Shown here: one piece after another, positions 1 to 10,691 of the stretch
Position numbering within the stretch: position 1 is the first letter of the stretch
Layout of the letters: each line of letters opens with the position of its first letter
Assembly: GCA_020631735.1 (NCBI GenBank)
Contig: CM036191.1
Location: 38,733,335 to 38,797,334 of the forward strand
From: Saccharum officinarum
Lineage: Eukaryota > Streptophyta > Magnoliopsida > Poales > Poaceae
Length of the DNA: 64,000 bases
Direction of reading: 5' to 3'
Translations under genes and position numbers: made by a program
The notes under the pieces: model-generated
The model's database searches: none
Told to the model about the DNA's origin: nothing
What the model saw: only the letters and a program-made list of their open reading frames with translations

Positions 1-489
1 AGGGCACCAGACGCGGACGCGGACGTGGGAAACGGCGCCCTCCTCTCCGCCTCCTCCTCCTGCAGCTGCGAGCCCACCTCTCCGCCGTCTCCTCATCCTC
101 CTGTGGCGGCGACGGCGGCGGGTACATCGGCGTGAGCCCAGCCCTACTCGACGGCAGCAACCCGGGCGCACCTCTCTCTCAGATCCGCCCTCGCCCGCTT
201 GGCACTCGAGGCTGCCGCCGGACCGTCCCGCCCTGGCCCGACGAGTAGCAGGCGAGGCCCTGCAACGAGTGCGGGTAGGAACTCGCTGGGTTCCACGGTG
301 CCACCACGGCACCACCTAGCTCGATCTGCTCCACGGCCTTGCAAGAGAGCAGCCGATAAGGTTAGTTGTCGAACGTCGGCGTTACTTGATGCTACCGCTT
401 ACCTCAAGCACGCATGTACGCCACCATCTCAGCTGATGAAAGTTGCCTTGTGCCTTTTGCTGTCAAAGCAAACCTGTGTAAAACACTGA
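1..489. other. GC-rich start of window, no gene assigned
   Basis: The first 350 bases are very GC-rich with codon-like triplet bias, then the base composition drops sharply after a possible donor at about 360 (aag/gttagt). This looks like the 5' exon or 5' UTR of a grass gene read on the plus strand, but I recognise no protein in any frame and the window cuts the left side. It could belong with the MAP-kinase fragment about 1 kb downstream, but nothing shows this directly. Confidence 0.25.
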
Positions 490-927
490 AATACTAGCTG
501 CAATGCGTGATTCTGTTTATGTCTCTATTCTTAATTCATAGGAAATTATACGTGTATATTTACAAGTGCAGAGTAATCCAAAGTTTCCAATCAGGCCATT
601 AGCTTTGTTGGTTTAGTTGCTTGGTGGTTTCTGTTGCTTTTTGTTGCCTGACCCATTTGGATAACCATTTTGTTTGCCTTGCTGCGGGATGAAACACACA
701 TACTGTTTTTGAAAATAATTATTATGTTTTAGATTTTTTTAGTTCGGGATTGGAATGCTGTTGCCAAACATGCGGCATTTTTATATGGACGGGAGTGAAT
801 GATTATCTTTTTTTATTATTATGATCTTGTAATTTGGCTATCGTCTGCAACAACTGTTATTATTATTTGTTGCCTTCAGATAGCTAATTAAGATTTTTCC
901 CTACTTTGTAGTCAGAGAGAGCCTTCG
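490..927. other. AT-rich stretch, nothing recognised
   Basis: Low-complexity AT-rich DNA with T-runs, as in a grass intron or intergenic spacer. I see no ORF, RNA gene or terminal repeat. Confidence 0.4.
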
Positions 928-1168
928 GCCTTGTTTAGTTGGCGATTTTTTTTTGGCGAAACGGTACTATAGCAATTTCGTTGTTATTTGGTCATTAGTG
1001 TCCAATCATAATCTAATTAGGCTTAAAAGATTCGTCTCGTGAATTTCGTCTAAACTGTGTAATTAGTTTTATTTTTTATTTATATTTAATACTTCATGCA
1101 TGCGTCGAAAGATTCGATGTGACGGAAAATCTTGAAAAATTTTGCAAAATTTTGAGAACTAAACAGGC
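928..1168. mobile_element. Tourist-like MITE (GCCTTGTTTAGTT family), copy 1
   Basis: The ends are inverted: GCCTTGTTTAGTT on the left and AACTAAACAGGC on the right. The interior carries the family signature blocks: 'attcgtctcg', 'gtgtaattagtttt', 'tttaat..t.catgcat' and 'gattcgatgtgacgg'. The same blocks in the same or reverse order recur near 29.1, 29.9, 31.6, 33.0 and 36.9 kb. No coding capacity. Assignment to the PIF/Harbinger (Tourist) superfamily is from general knowledge of grass MITEs; I could not define a clean TSD here. Confidence 0.75.
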
Positions 1169-1369
1169 ACTTTGTACCATGATTCTTACCTTGGTCAGTG
1201 GCTTTGGTGATAAAGTGCTAAGATGGATTACGAAGGCACATGGGGATGGGGTTCAGAGTTTTAAGTTTTCAGTTTTAAAAAATGTAATATATGAAGTCTG
1301 ATTTTTGCAGTACTCATATATTCTCTAATATAAACAGTTTTCAGTTGTACACCATGTAATATATGCAGT

Positions 1370-1590
1370 TTGAGTGGAGCATTGGTTGCATTTTTTGCAA
1401 AGATTTTGACTGGGAGACCTTTATTCCCTGGAAAAAAATGTGGAACACCAATGACTGATCTCTTTGGCACACTGTTGACAGATACTATTTTTGCAGGTAT
1501 GATATTAGTATTCATGAAAATATTGGCATGTTCATCTACAGATTTGAAATGAGAAAGCAATGAGGTACCTGAGCAGCATGAGGAAACAGT
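1370..1590 (+). pseudogene. MAP-kinase exon fragment
   Basis: The first block (about 1370-1497) reads a degraded form of the plant MAPK subdomain IX-X segment, with FAKILTGRPLFPGKK followed by MTDLFGTLLTDTIFA. Intact MAPKs carry an FAE(V/I)LTGKPLFPGK motif and then MTDLLGTPS.DTI. A second block at about 1549-1587 reads NEKAMRYLSSMRK, matching the next MAPK segment. The stretch joining 'GKK' and 'MTDL' in intact kinases is shortened, and about 50 non-matching bases separate the blocks. No ATP-binding loop, HRD or TxY activation motif is seen nearby. This is a partial copy or decayed gene, not a functional kinase; it could have been carried in by a transposon. Confidence 0.7.
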
Positions 1591-2243
1591 AGCACTAAAC
1601 CAGGAGCTCTCTGATTATTACAAGCTGCTGGCTGTTCTGGGACTGTACTCATTGAATCCAATCTCTGCACTTGGATGTGATTCAAATGTGTTCGGTAATT
1701 ACCTCTCACATGCATGGTTTATAAGAGCAACTCTAGAAGCATCTATAAATTTCAATTTCTGTATCAATCACTATTTGGAGTGGTTGTCCTCGGCCAGTGA
1801 GGTGATCTTTGCTATGCGAGGCCTCATGGCATGATCTGCTCCTCTACAGTAGATTGGGATTTATAGCTGGCACTCTTCTATCATGATTGTCTATGGGTTA
1901 TGGCTTCTATATTGGCTTCAAACTTGTCTTGCCTCTCTCTGATTCCCTGAGGGCGGAGATTTGATTGTCATCCTGTAGAGTGTTTTCATGGTTAGGAGTA
2001 TCCTAAACTGGAACTTTTTTAGTGGCCACAAGTGGTTTCACTAAATTGGTTATAAAGAAAAAAAAAGTGGTTTCACTGAAAAGAAACAAGTATAGTTTCA
2101 CTTCCTCGAGAAACGTTGGTTTGACCAATTTGAATTGAATGAAAAATTACAGCACGATATGTTGGGCTCCTTCTTGGGCCCGGGCTCCATACCTGGGTCG
2201 TCAATTAAGTTGGGCCCAGCCCAAAGAGTTTATGACTTGCAGC
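1591..2243. other. Spacer, nothing recognised
   Basis: Mixed-composition DNA downstream of the MAPK fragment. No further kinase motifs and no terminal repeats were found. It may be decayed sequence of the same gene copy. Confidence 0.35.
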
Positions 2244-2519
2244 TATGGGTGAAAATGGTATGGATATTTTCCGATCGTATTCGATACCTAATTCGTTTAG
2301 AGGGGTTTAAATCTGTCCGTATCCGAGTCCGGATATTCAACACCCGATATCATATCCGTATCTGAATCCTCAAATCACATATTTATGATGTCGATATTCA
2401 ATCGTATCCTATCCGGCATGGTTGACACTATCCGTATTCGAATCCGAATCCGGACAGAAATATGAAAACAAATGTAATATCAATGATATCCGTTCGTATC
2501 TGATCCGTTTTCATCCCTA
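2244..2519. mobile_element. MITE with TAGGGATGAAAACGG-type ends, copy A
   Basis: The right end is gatccgttttcatcccta and the left end is tatgggtgaaaatgg, an imperfect inverted pair. The interior is full of 'atccg' and 'cggat' words and includes 'catatttatgatgtcgatat'. A second copy in the opposite orientation lies at 32236-32478. Non-coding. The superfamily (hAT-type is plausible) is inferred only from the style of the ends. Confidence 0.7.
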
Positions 2520-2617
2520 CTTGCAGCCCAAGCTGTTCACCGATTCCAGCTAGATTCTGTTGTTCCACTGCAGGCCTCCAGCTCCTCTATTTATACCGAC
2601 GCAATGCAACTCCCTAA

Positions 2618-5600
2618 GGGTGCGTTCGTTTTGGCCCAGAACCGCCTGGATCGCAGCCTGATCCGCCCGGATCGAATAGGCCCGGTTCGAAGCCAGGCTG
2701 GATCAAGAATGGTCGTTCGGTTAGATACGGCCCGGAATGCATACCAGTCAATTCGGGCCTTCCCCCCCTCTTTGCCCCGGAACAGAGACTACGTCCGGAA
2801 CCTATCCTGGCGACGGCGCGGCACGCGACTCGCCATTCGCGACAGTGCGGCACGAGGTGACGGCGCGGGACATCACGAGGGGACGCGACGGCGCGGCACG
2901 AGGCAACGACAACCGCTTCCCATCGAACGTCCGCGCTCTGCGCCGCCTTCTCGCCAGTAATGCATCGCCCTCGTCTTCCTTGCCCCCCTTCTCTCCCCGG
3001 CACTAGGGTTCTCGTCGGCGCTGGGGTTCTTGCTTGCCTGCGCTCGATCCGTCCCTAGGTGAATGAATGGCTTGCTCGCCTGGTCGGTCTGGTCTTGCGA
3101 AGAAAGGCGCCACTCTTTGCCAACCATGCCACTATTTGATGCTTTGGGAGAGCTTTATGATGGTAGGTTCACTTTCTATAGTTGCAAACAGTGCCAATCA
3201 ATATATTATTTCTGCTTCTCACTTTAATATTTGTTTTTTTCTACCTCGCTGCTCTATATTATCATGTGAGTCACTTGACTTGTCTATTAGTCTTTGATCA
3301 AGTATTTTTATAGAGATGATGACTAAGCAACAATATGCTAGTTACAGTAATGCTTTTCTACTAGTGCTGATGACTAAGCAACAATATGCTGGTTTTATAG
3401 AGTTATGTTATATGCTTCTTCTCATCTGTACTGTCATGAGTTTTCTTCAGTTCTGCACTACTAGTTGATCTGCAGGATATTTCCACCCCCCCCCCCCCAA
3501 ATAACTCCTTCTAGTTGTCATCACTATATTGGTTCTCTTTATACTTGAATTTCATCTTAGGAAAGACCACTTTCTATAGCTATTTCCTTGTTATCGTGTA
3601 GGTCATTTGGCTGAAGGTACTTACAATCTCACTTCCCTTGAGCCACCACAAGAGGAAGCACCACTTCCACAAATTCATGATGTAGATGACTTGGACAGCA
3701 TTGAGGTTCATGAGGTACTAGATGAAGATGATTCAATCACTAAGATGCAAACAAGTGAGGGTGTAGTTGTTGAAAGAAGTGGACAGTGAGATTCTATGTC
3801 ACGAGATGAAGAAAATGAGGTCGTAGCTGTTGAAAGAAGCGGGCAGCGAAGAACTACTACTACATCAAGCAAAAAAACATGAAAATGAAGAAAAGAGGCC
3901 TAAGAAGGGTGAAAGGATTGAAGAAATGATGGGGAGATACCTAGACATGAGGACTAAGCAAGTACAAGATGAGTCTGCAGATCTAGCCAAAGAAAAGGAG
4001 GTTGCTCAAGCTAATGACTTCTCTATCAAAAGGTGTATATACGTTCTGAGCACAGTGGAAGTGACAAAAGGAAGAAAAGGCAAAGGCATTTGTTGTCTTT
4101 ATCAAGAGCAAAGAAAATAGAGAGGCCTTCCTAGTGGCTGTGAACTAGATCGAGAAGCAACTTTGGTTTAGCTAAAAAATACGATGGTCAAACAGGTCAG
4201 TCTACTTAATTGCTGAAAACTTGATGTTTTCCTTCTATTTGACTACAAGAGTCTTTTAGTCACTGGAAAACTTTGAGTTCTCTAGGCCTGGTCAGTCACA
4301 TAACCTTAGGTACCTTCGTAGGAGCAGTGCTATTGTTGGTTCTTGAATTCATGTACTAGAGAATCTCTGTTGGTTGTGTTCTGTGTCTTGCAGACTAAAT
4401 TTTTAGTTTATGTGTTGGCTGCTTTCTTAATTTCTTGCAGACTAAATTGAGCTTCTTCTTTGTTTTAAAGGCTTGTGAGTTGTTATTATCCTTTGTTTTT
4501 AAGAAGAAAGGTAGGACCTCTTTAGCCTTGCAATTCATTCGTTGGGTTTAGTAGGGTCTGCGGCTTGGTCATTTGTTTATGTACCTTTAGTTTTCTGAAG
4601 CTATACAATAGTGTTGCTACTCTGGTTCAAAACATGCTGCGTTAAACAGCTTGGTTCAATATATGACCGTACTATTTATATTTATTAAAGTCAAACATCA
4701 GTTTGAAACATATTTGGATACTCAACTCATTGTAAATCCTTGATCACTTTTCAACAAGAACTGTAGTATTTAGAAGAGCACAACTAGCAGGCAAGGCTTA
4801 CTTGGCTATTTTTTTTAGTAGATAGGCGCAGTACTGTTCATTCAGTCCCTTGATGAAGTGTAGACTTAAATAAAAGACTGATCTCACTTGGTTGTGTGTG
4901 CGTGACCTAAACAATTGTACTTTTTCTCTGTGCACATAGAATATCTTCAGTTTTGTTTTGTTTGCATTTGAAAAATGAAGAGCCAACACATGTAAGTTGC
5001 ATTGATAACTGCATGTCATTCTAACTGTCCCAGTAGGAAATGCATTTCAGAATCAAATTCCAAGATGTCCCATTTCATAAATGCATTGTATTTTTTTTCA
5101 CGGCCGTGCCGTAGCACGTTTTTCATTAAGATGAAGAATTATATGTATTTTTGCCATCTGTACATATTTCTTATTTTTACCAAACTAGTAGTTTGTTTGC
5201 ACTCCCTCTCGCCTCTTTCCATCGGTCGACGGTTGCTATATCATAATGTCCAACATTTCCGTTTTAGGTTTTGGAGAACCTAATGATACTGAGGCAGTAC
5301 AAGGTGCCCAGAACGTTTGTGTTTCTATCAAGTTGCTGCGTAGAACCCTTGCATTTTAAACATTCAGAGATCTAATAGAAGATTTGTGCCAGATGTGATC
5401 TTGTAGAAACAAGAGATTACTACAAGATACAACAAGTAGAAGGCCCCTTTCAAAGTTTCAATACCATGGATCGTATAAATTCTTGGGAACTATCGACTGT
5501 AACTATTGTAAGAATATGTTGCTGCTGATGCACTTTTGTATTCCTTATCACTCGAATTTACGCTGGTTGCAGACTTGCAGCTGCCTCTGATGCACTTTTG

Positions 5601-5808
5601 TCAGTTAAACATCTGGATATGTATACGCATCAGATTCTCAGCCCTAGATTCATCCCTGGCTAACCGAACAATCAAATAGGAGCAAGGGGATTGGTTCTGC
5701 TAGGGAATTAAACCTACCCAGAGAATGAGTGACAGCAAGGGGATCAACTAATTCTAGGCCTGGATTGATTCTTCTCCTAGATTGGTTCCCTAGCTGCTGA
5801 ACGATGCC
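2618..5808 (+). mobile_element. Degenerate PIF/Harbinger-like element (candidate)
   Basis: The left end GGGTGCGTTCG follows a TAA (2615-2617), and the right end (reverse complement GGCATCGTTCA) is followed by TAA (5809-5811). That fits a 3-bp TAA target duplication and weak terminal inverted repeats of a PIF/Harbinger element. The interior holds the broken Myb/SANT-like ORF described separately, which matches the ORF1 partner protein of such elements. I see no DDE transposase. There is a run of cytosines near 3486. The boundaries are uncertain because the ends are only partly similar. Confidence 0.4.
3126..4190 (+). pseudogene. Myb/SANT-like DNA-binding protein remnant
   Basis: Exon A ends ...PLFDALGELYDG at 3162, with a gtaggt donor at 3163. 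The acceptor tag ends at 3601, and exon B continues as HLAEGTYNLTSLEPPQ, so the splice keeps one reading frame. Downstream are the acidic linker (IHDVDDLDSIEV) and, after a frame change near 3790-3830, the lysine-rich segment KRPKKGERIEEMMGRYLDMR and DFSIKRC. The tail KAKAFVVFIKSKENREAF then appears in a different frame (about 4079-4130) and hits a stop. This is the C-terminal half of the Myb/SANT-like proteins often encoded with PIF/Harbinger transposases in plants. At least two frameshifts and stops make it non-functional. The N-terminal SANT domain is not recognisable. Confidence 0.65.
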
Positions 5809-5811
5809 TAA

Positions 5812-6099
5812 CCCTAAACCAAACCACCATTCCATTCCTCTCCAGCCACCGCCGTCGTCTGCTAATCTAGATCCAGATTCCGCATCAGGACGTCCCCGTG
5901 GACATGTCCTGCTCCCGCCGCCTGCGACCGATGCTCTCGGAGCTGGCCTGCCGTGGGGAAGCAATTCGTCGAACAGCTGCTGCGCGAGAGGTTGCTAGGC
6001 CTGAGCCTTGACGACGCGCACGCGAGCTGTTCGGCGACTTGCTCCACCCATGTCAGCCCCCGAGGCGTGGTGACCGCGCCCACCCGGTGAACTGACCCT
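5812..6099. other. GC-rich fragment, no gene assigned
   Basis: A short proline/serine-rich reading frame on the plus strand (5804-5998) has no recognisable family. It may be a remnant of a host exon or transposon passenger DNA. Confidence 0.25.
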
Positions 6100-6652
6100 A
6101 GAATGTGCTGTACACAAAATTTAAAGCGCCTATAACAACTAAACGGCTGCTTCTGGACCTAAACCCTCTTCACCATGCTCAAGATGGCATATAAGGCTAC
6201 CAAACCGAGCTAAAACATGGCACCTTTCCTTAACCCGATTTCACAAAATAAATTCCTAAACATTGCATTGTCTTGCTGCCTATGAGCTTGAAAATATTCT
6301 GTCTTTGAGCTGATCTTGATTCCAAGTTGCATTTCTAGTCTATTAGAAACATTAGCTAGCAAGGTTATTTTTCAACAGCAAGGATTTCATTGTCATCTAC
6401 AAAGTTCATATTCCAAACTTTATTTAAGTGCCATATAGATGTTCTATAGTATTTTTGTTCAATAAAAATTGGTTTAAAATTCTACTTGATAATCACATGA
6501 GTTATGGAATAACTTCTCATTTAGCTTTTTTATTGATTATTTTAGGTTGCAATACTTCATCTATTCACTCCATCACATGCATTATCACGTAAACAAGATG
6601 TTCATGACATGATTTGGAAATTTGTTTAGGGCGTAACACCGAGGGTGTTACA
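6100..6652 (-). mobile_element. Partial Gypsy-type LTR, minus orientation
   Basis: Read on the minus strand, the segment starts TGTAACACCCTCGGTGTTAC at 6652. That is a TG start with the short inverted palindrome common at the start of Ty3/Gypsy LTRs in grasses. The left limit is not defined and no internal domain or partner LTR is seen, so this is a fragment. Only the right edge is reasonably certain. Confidence 0.45.
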
Positions 6653-6750
6653 ATCTACTACCTGTAGAACCGTATCTTCGATCTACAATGGGAAGTTAGC
6701 AGCGGTTACAAGGACAACGAAGATGACGATGACAACAACAATGGCGACGG
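6653..6750 (+). other. Acidic repeat-like coding scrap split by the solo LTR
   Basis: The bases before 6750 and after 8670 read on continuously across the solo LTR. They give an Asp/Asn-rich stretch, then a Cys-containing and proline-rich stretch, up to about 8760. I do not recognise the protein. It was one unit before the LTR inserted, as the gacgg duplication shows. Confidence 0.3.
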
Positions 6751-7640
6751 TGAAAGGTCTTGATGGCTAGAGGGGGGGTGAATAGCCTATTAAAATTTTC
6801 TATAAAGACAAGCTAAACAAGTTTATCAATAAAACAAATAGCGAGATGCGAGTTTTGCTTAGCCTACGGGGTGTTTGCAAGCCACCTAACCAATTCACAA
6901 TTCTAGTAATTGCACTCAACTGCACAAGTCAAACCGAGAAGGAAACTACAACTAGCAAGCTACACAAAGAAGCTACTCTAGCAAAGCTAACTAGCTAGCA
7001 AAGATAACTAAGAAAGTAATGTGGAGTTGAGTTAGGAGGGTATCACCGAGGGGCGAAGTATTGAGCCAACCAATATGATCAACAATGAATACCAAGATAA
7101 CCGAACACCGAGATCAATCAATCACAATATGAAAGTGATGACACGAAGATTTATCCCGAGGTTCACGTGCTTGCCGGCACGCTAGTCCCCGTTGTGTCCC
7201 TCTTCACCACGTGGTTCGGTGGCTAATCGGTCACACACCGAGCCTCTCAAAAGGCGCCACAAGAACCTACCAAATGGCAAAAGGTTGCAATGACACGAAG
7301 CAATTTACTAATGTTGCCTTTGGCGCTTCGCCGAGGTAGGCACAAACTCCTCACAATCACCGGAGGTGGCCAAGAACAATCACCAACTCTTGCCAACGCC
7401 TCCAAGCTGCTCCAAGCCGTCTAGGTGGCGGCAACCACCAAGAGAAACAAGAATCCCGCAGCAAATCAACCACCAAGTGCCAACTAGATGCAATCTCACA
7501 ATGCAAATGCACTTGAATCACTCAATCTCACTTCGAATATGCAAAGAAGCAAGAGAGATGAGTGGGAGGGGAGTTGCTTAGCTCAAAGTGCTCACAAGTA
7601 TGTCAAATGTTCGAGAGAGAGAGCCTTGAGCCGGCCAACG

Positions 7641-7650
7641 AGTATTTATA
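7641..7650 (-). promoter_or_regulatory. TATA box of the solo LTR
   Basis: The minus strand reads TATAAATACT, at the same place relative to the palindrome array as in the two LTRs of the full element. Confidence 0.6.
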
Positions 7651-7699
7651 GACGTACCCCTTCGAATATAGCCGTTAGAAACTTAAACAGCCGAAATCG

Positions 7700-8090
7700 G
7701 GCTGATCGGATGCGCTGGTCCAACTGACCGGACGCGCCGGTCGCCCAACGGCTAACTCGTGAAGTACTGACCGGACGCGCTGGTCCAACTGACCGGACGC
7801 GCCGGGAACGACCGGACGCGCTGGTCCCGTGAAGGACCGGACGCGCTGGTCGCCTGAGCAGCGCTCAACGAAGCAGTGACCGGATGCGCTGAAGAAAATG
7901 ACCGGACGCGACAGTGACAGCGTCCGGTTAGAGTCCAGTAAGCTCCCTGAACGACCGGACGCGTCCGATCATCAGTGACCGGACGCGCCTCGCGTCCGAT
8001 CATCGAACTGAAAAACATGCAGACACTGAACACTGACCGGACGCGTCCGGTCATGCAAGGACCGCGTCCGGTTCAGCGTCCGGTCACCTC
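7700..8090. repeat. Array of ACCGGACGCG palindromic motifs (solo LTR)
   Basis: About a dozen irregularly spaced copies of gaccggacgcg(c/t)(c/t)ggtc and half-sites occur. The full form GACCGGACGCGTCCGGTC is a palindrome and CpG-rich. In transcription sense (minus strand) the array lies just upstream of the TATA box, so it occupies the U3 enhancer position. Confidence 0.85.
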
Positions 8091-8869
8091 TGTGACCTCT
8101 GTTCGCCTCCGTTTCTTTTCCGGACTTCCGGCGTAGTGGAAAATAATCGTTTCAACTTCTCGAAAACGCCTGAATCCCGCCTCGCGAGCTCGGCGGGAGG
8201 GAGAGAGGAACCCAAACCCTCTCTACCGCTCAAACTCCACCGCCGTCGCAAACGTGCTAACATCACCAAGTGATCTCGTCATGTGTGAGCGTGTTAGCAT
8301 TTTCACAATCATTTTTCGAGGCGATATTAGTTCTATCCAAATGCATATGATCATGAAATGCACATCTAGAGGCACTTAGGAGTTCAATAGCCGCGTCATT
8401 CCCCTCTTTATAGTACGGCTATCTATCCTATAATGTAACCACACCCACTAGGTGTCTTGGTTACTAAAACACAACCCTTAAGCATATACCTTTGCCTTGA
8501 TCACGTAGGGTTGCGTCCAAATCCAAGTGTGGCCATCATGATCACCATGTCTGTCTTGCCACCAACCTTGGAATGTACTAATCCTCATATGCTACATACA
8601 ACTTAGGCATAGGATTAGTACTTAGGTATTGTCACTAATTACCAACACCAAACATAGGACTTTCAGACGGTTCACAGGAGGCACTCTGCAATGATCCATA
8701 TTGCACCTGCCATAATCACAAGAACAAGGGACCTCCACCACCACCCCCTTTCCGGGACCAATACTAGGGTACCCGAAGAGGAGGAACTAATAACCGTCAA
8801 TGTTGATACGTCTGAGTAGTCAAGAGCATGACTACAGCTCCAACCGACCTCTAGGTGCGCAGACTCCAC

Positions 8870-9350
8870 CTCGCTTGACCCCTGAGGGTGGCTCTGCCTT
8901 GCCCGACACCGTGGCCACGGGATCTGCCTTGCCTGACCCCTAAGGGTTGGCTCCACCTCGCCCGACACTGAGGCTGCGGGCTCCGTCTCGCCTGACCCAT
9001 GAGGGTGGCTTCGCCTCACCCGACACTGAGGCCACGGGCTCCACCTCGCCCGACCCCTGAGGGTGGCTCTGTCTCACTCGACACCGAGGCCGCAGACTCT
9101 GCCTCGCCCGACCCTTGAGGGTTGGCTCCGCCTCGCCCGACACCGAGGTCGCGAGCTCCACCTCGCCCTATCCCTAAGGGTGGCTCCACCTTGCCGACCT
9201 CTAAGGGATGGCTCTGCCTCACCCACCTTTGGGTTTAGGCTCCACCTTGCCTGAGCATTGGGTTCGCACTCCACCTCGCCCGCCCTCTGGGGAGGAACTC
9301 CGCTTCACCCGACCACGAGGCCGGGGGCTCCATCTCGCCCGACGGAGACC
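8870..9350. repeat. Imperfect tandem repeat in Gypsy LTR
   Basis: Roughly 28-32-bp units alternate between 'ctccacctcgcccgacac.gaggc.gcggg' and 'ctc.gcctcgcc(c/t)gacccctgagggtgg', making a higher-order unit near 60 bp. Many short ORFs across it on both strands are artefacts of this repeat. Confidence 0.8.
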
Positions 9351-9757
9351 CATACCATCGCCAACCACTCTAGGTCCAAGCATATGGGCTTGGGTCAAAG
9401 CTCTGACACCAGGGAAGAGACTAGGATGCCTCGATGTAACCCATGGATGTGATAGGCCATAGCTGGGGATTCACATCAGGAACAACATCGGGCGTACCGG
9501 TGTTGTTCTGCCTAACCCTCGTACGAACAATGACAAACGCGTTAGTTCACCACGACGTCCGCTCGGACAGAGTGGAGCGCCATGATCGGGAGACGACGCC
9601 AGCACATGGCGCTAGTGACGGATAGGGCCGTGATAAGAAGTTGTCCCTGTTGATGTCTACAGGGTCGGCGGAACCCACATAGAGGAGAAGGACATTGCGA
9701 TCCTAATGGGCTTCTTCCTCTTGTTCTCTTCCTCCACTGTAACTCATGCTTTCCCTT

Positions 9758-9768
9758 AGCCTATAAAA
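9758..9768 (+). promoter_or_regulatory. TATA box of Gypsy LTR
   Basis: The sequence cctataaaagg lies about 360 bp before the LTR end, in the usual position for the LTR promoter. Confidence 0.5.
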
Positions 9769-10126
9769 GGGAAAGTAGTACATCCCATTAGGGGGCATCG
9801 AACCAACGATCAGAACTCATCACAACACACCATAGGAGACTCGAATCCGATCAACTCATCGAACCCCAAACATATAACCGAGCAGCGACCGAGCTCTCGG
9901 CATTCGTTCACCCTTTCCATTAGAGACTTGAGACCTGTCCCTCTCTCGCCAGTTTGTAACCCCTACTATAAACTTTCAGTGCTAGTAACACGAGCAACAG
10001 CAACGAACTGGACATAGGGACATTCTGCCCAAACTAGTATAAACCTCATGTCCTCTTAGCACATCATCCGAGCCAGACGCGCAATATTAGAAATTTACTA
10101 GTCGGTGGCAATTTTAAACACCGACA

Positions 10127-10522
10127 GTTGGTATGCCAGGTAGGGGCCTTTTGCACATCTCAACATCCACATGAGGCCTCGGATGGCTAGTCACAACATC
10201 AACTGGGTCCCGGGCGCGCACATGCATTTTAGAGGCCTGGACTTCATCATCACGATGGAGGGAAGGTTGGTTCAGGCTCCCATCGTCGGCCAACCTCTCT
10301 GCTTCTCTGACCTCGACATGATCGCCAAGGTGCTTGGGGAGCTATAGCTGCACGAACTGGAGGTCCACGCCCCCGGGAGTGACCAGCTCTTTGGCTTTGA
10401 CTACGGGAGGTTAGAGCGCTAACTCGGCGCCTTCCTGGGACCCTGACCATCCTAGGAGGACCTGCGCCACCTTGCCTTTTCGTTCGTTAACGTCATGATG
10501 CAGCTTGCCAGAGGAGAGCCGC
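10127..10522 (+). pseudogene. Gypsy leader and start of gag (interrupted)
   Basis: After the primer-binding region a reading frame begins near 10170 (MARHNINWVPG...). It contains in-frame stops near 10350 and 10420, so it is decayed. It ends at 10522, where the Copia element is inserted; the gag region resumes at 21966 after the duplicated gccgc. Assignment to gag rests on position and on the recognised gag sequence that follows at 22.2-22.6 kb. Confidence 0.55.
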
Positions 10523-10691
10523 TGTAAGGTCCAAATGGCTAGAGGGGGGTGAATAGCCTATTTAAAAATCTACAAGCTTCACTAAACAACCACGTTAGTA
10601 TAAAAGATGGCTAAGCTAATTCTAGCACTAGCTTAACTACACTATGCAAGCCACCTATACAATTCTAGTGAAGCAAGACTATGATCTCTAA

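Larger units (their letters stand above)
6751..8665 (-). mobile_element. Solo LTR of a Sirevirus-type Copia element
   Basis: The segment starts tgaaaggtc and ends ggactttca, i.e. TG..CA on both strands. It is flanked by perfect 5-bp duplications gacgg (6746-6750 and 8666-8670). Its layout parallels the LTRs at 10523-13557 and 19945-21965: 'ggctagagggg..gtgaatagcc' near the left edge, then a TATA box, an array of GACCGGACGCG motifs and a closing 'accaa.accaaac.t' block. No internal domain is present, so LTR-LTR recombination has removed it. At 1,915 bp it is close in size to the uninterrupted LTR of the full element (2,021 bp) but clearly diverged, so it is a sister family or an older copy. 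Confidence 0.92.
8801..10126 (+). mobile_element. 5' LTR of a Gypsy element
   Basis: The right boundary is set by ...aaacaccgaca followed directly by ttggtatgccaggtagggg, a typical grass Gypsy primer-binding/leader region. A TATA box (cctataaaaggg, about 9760) lies upstream of a plausible transcription start. The left edge is placed at tgttgatacg as the best TG start, but this is not proven because no 3' LTR is found to compare. The 5' half consists of a GC-rich tandem repeat. The internal region follows directly (gag), so this is a 5' LTR. Confidence 0.6.

Noticed and set aside
1..489. Calling a coding gene at the window start
   Set aside because: Open frames exist but no family is recognisable and the left side is cut off.
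8672..9462. Cluster of ORFs with repeated peptide text
   Set aside because: They arise from the tandem repeat in the Gypsy LTR.
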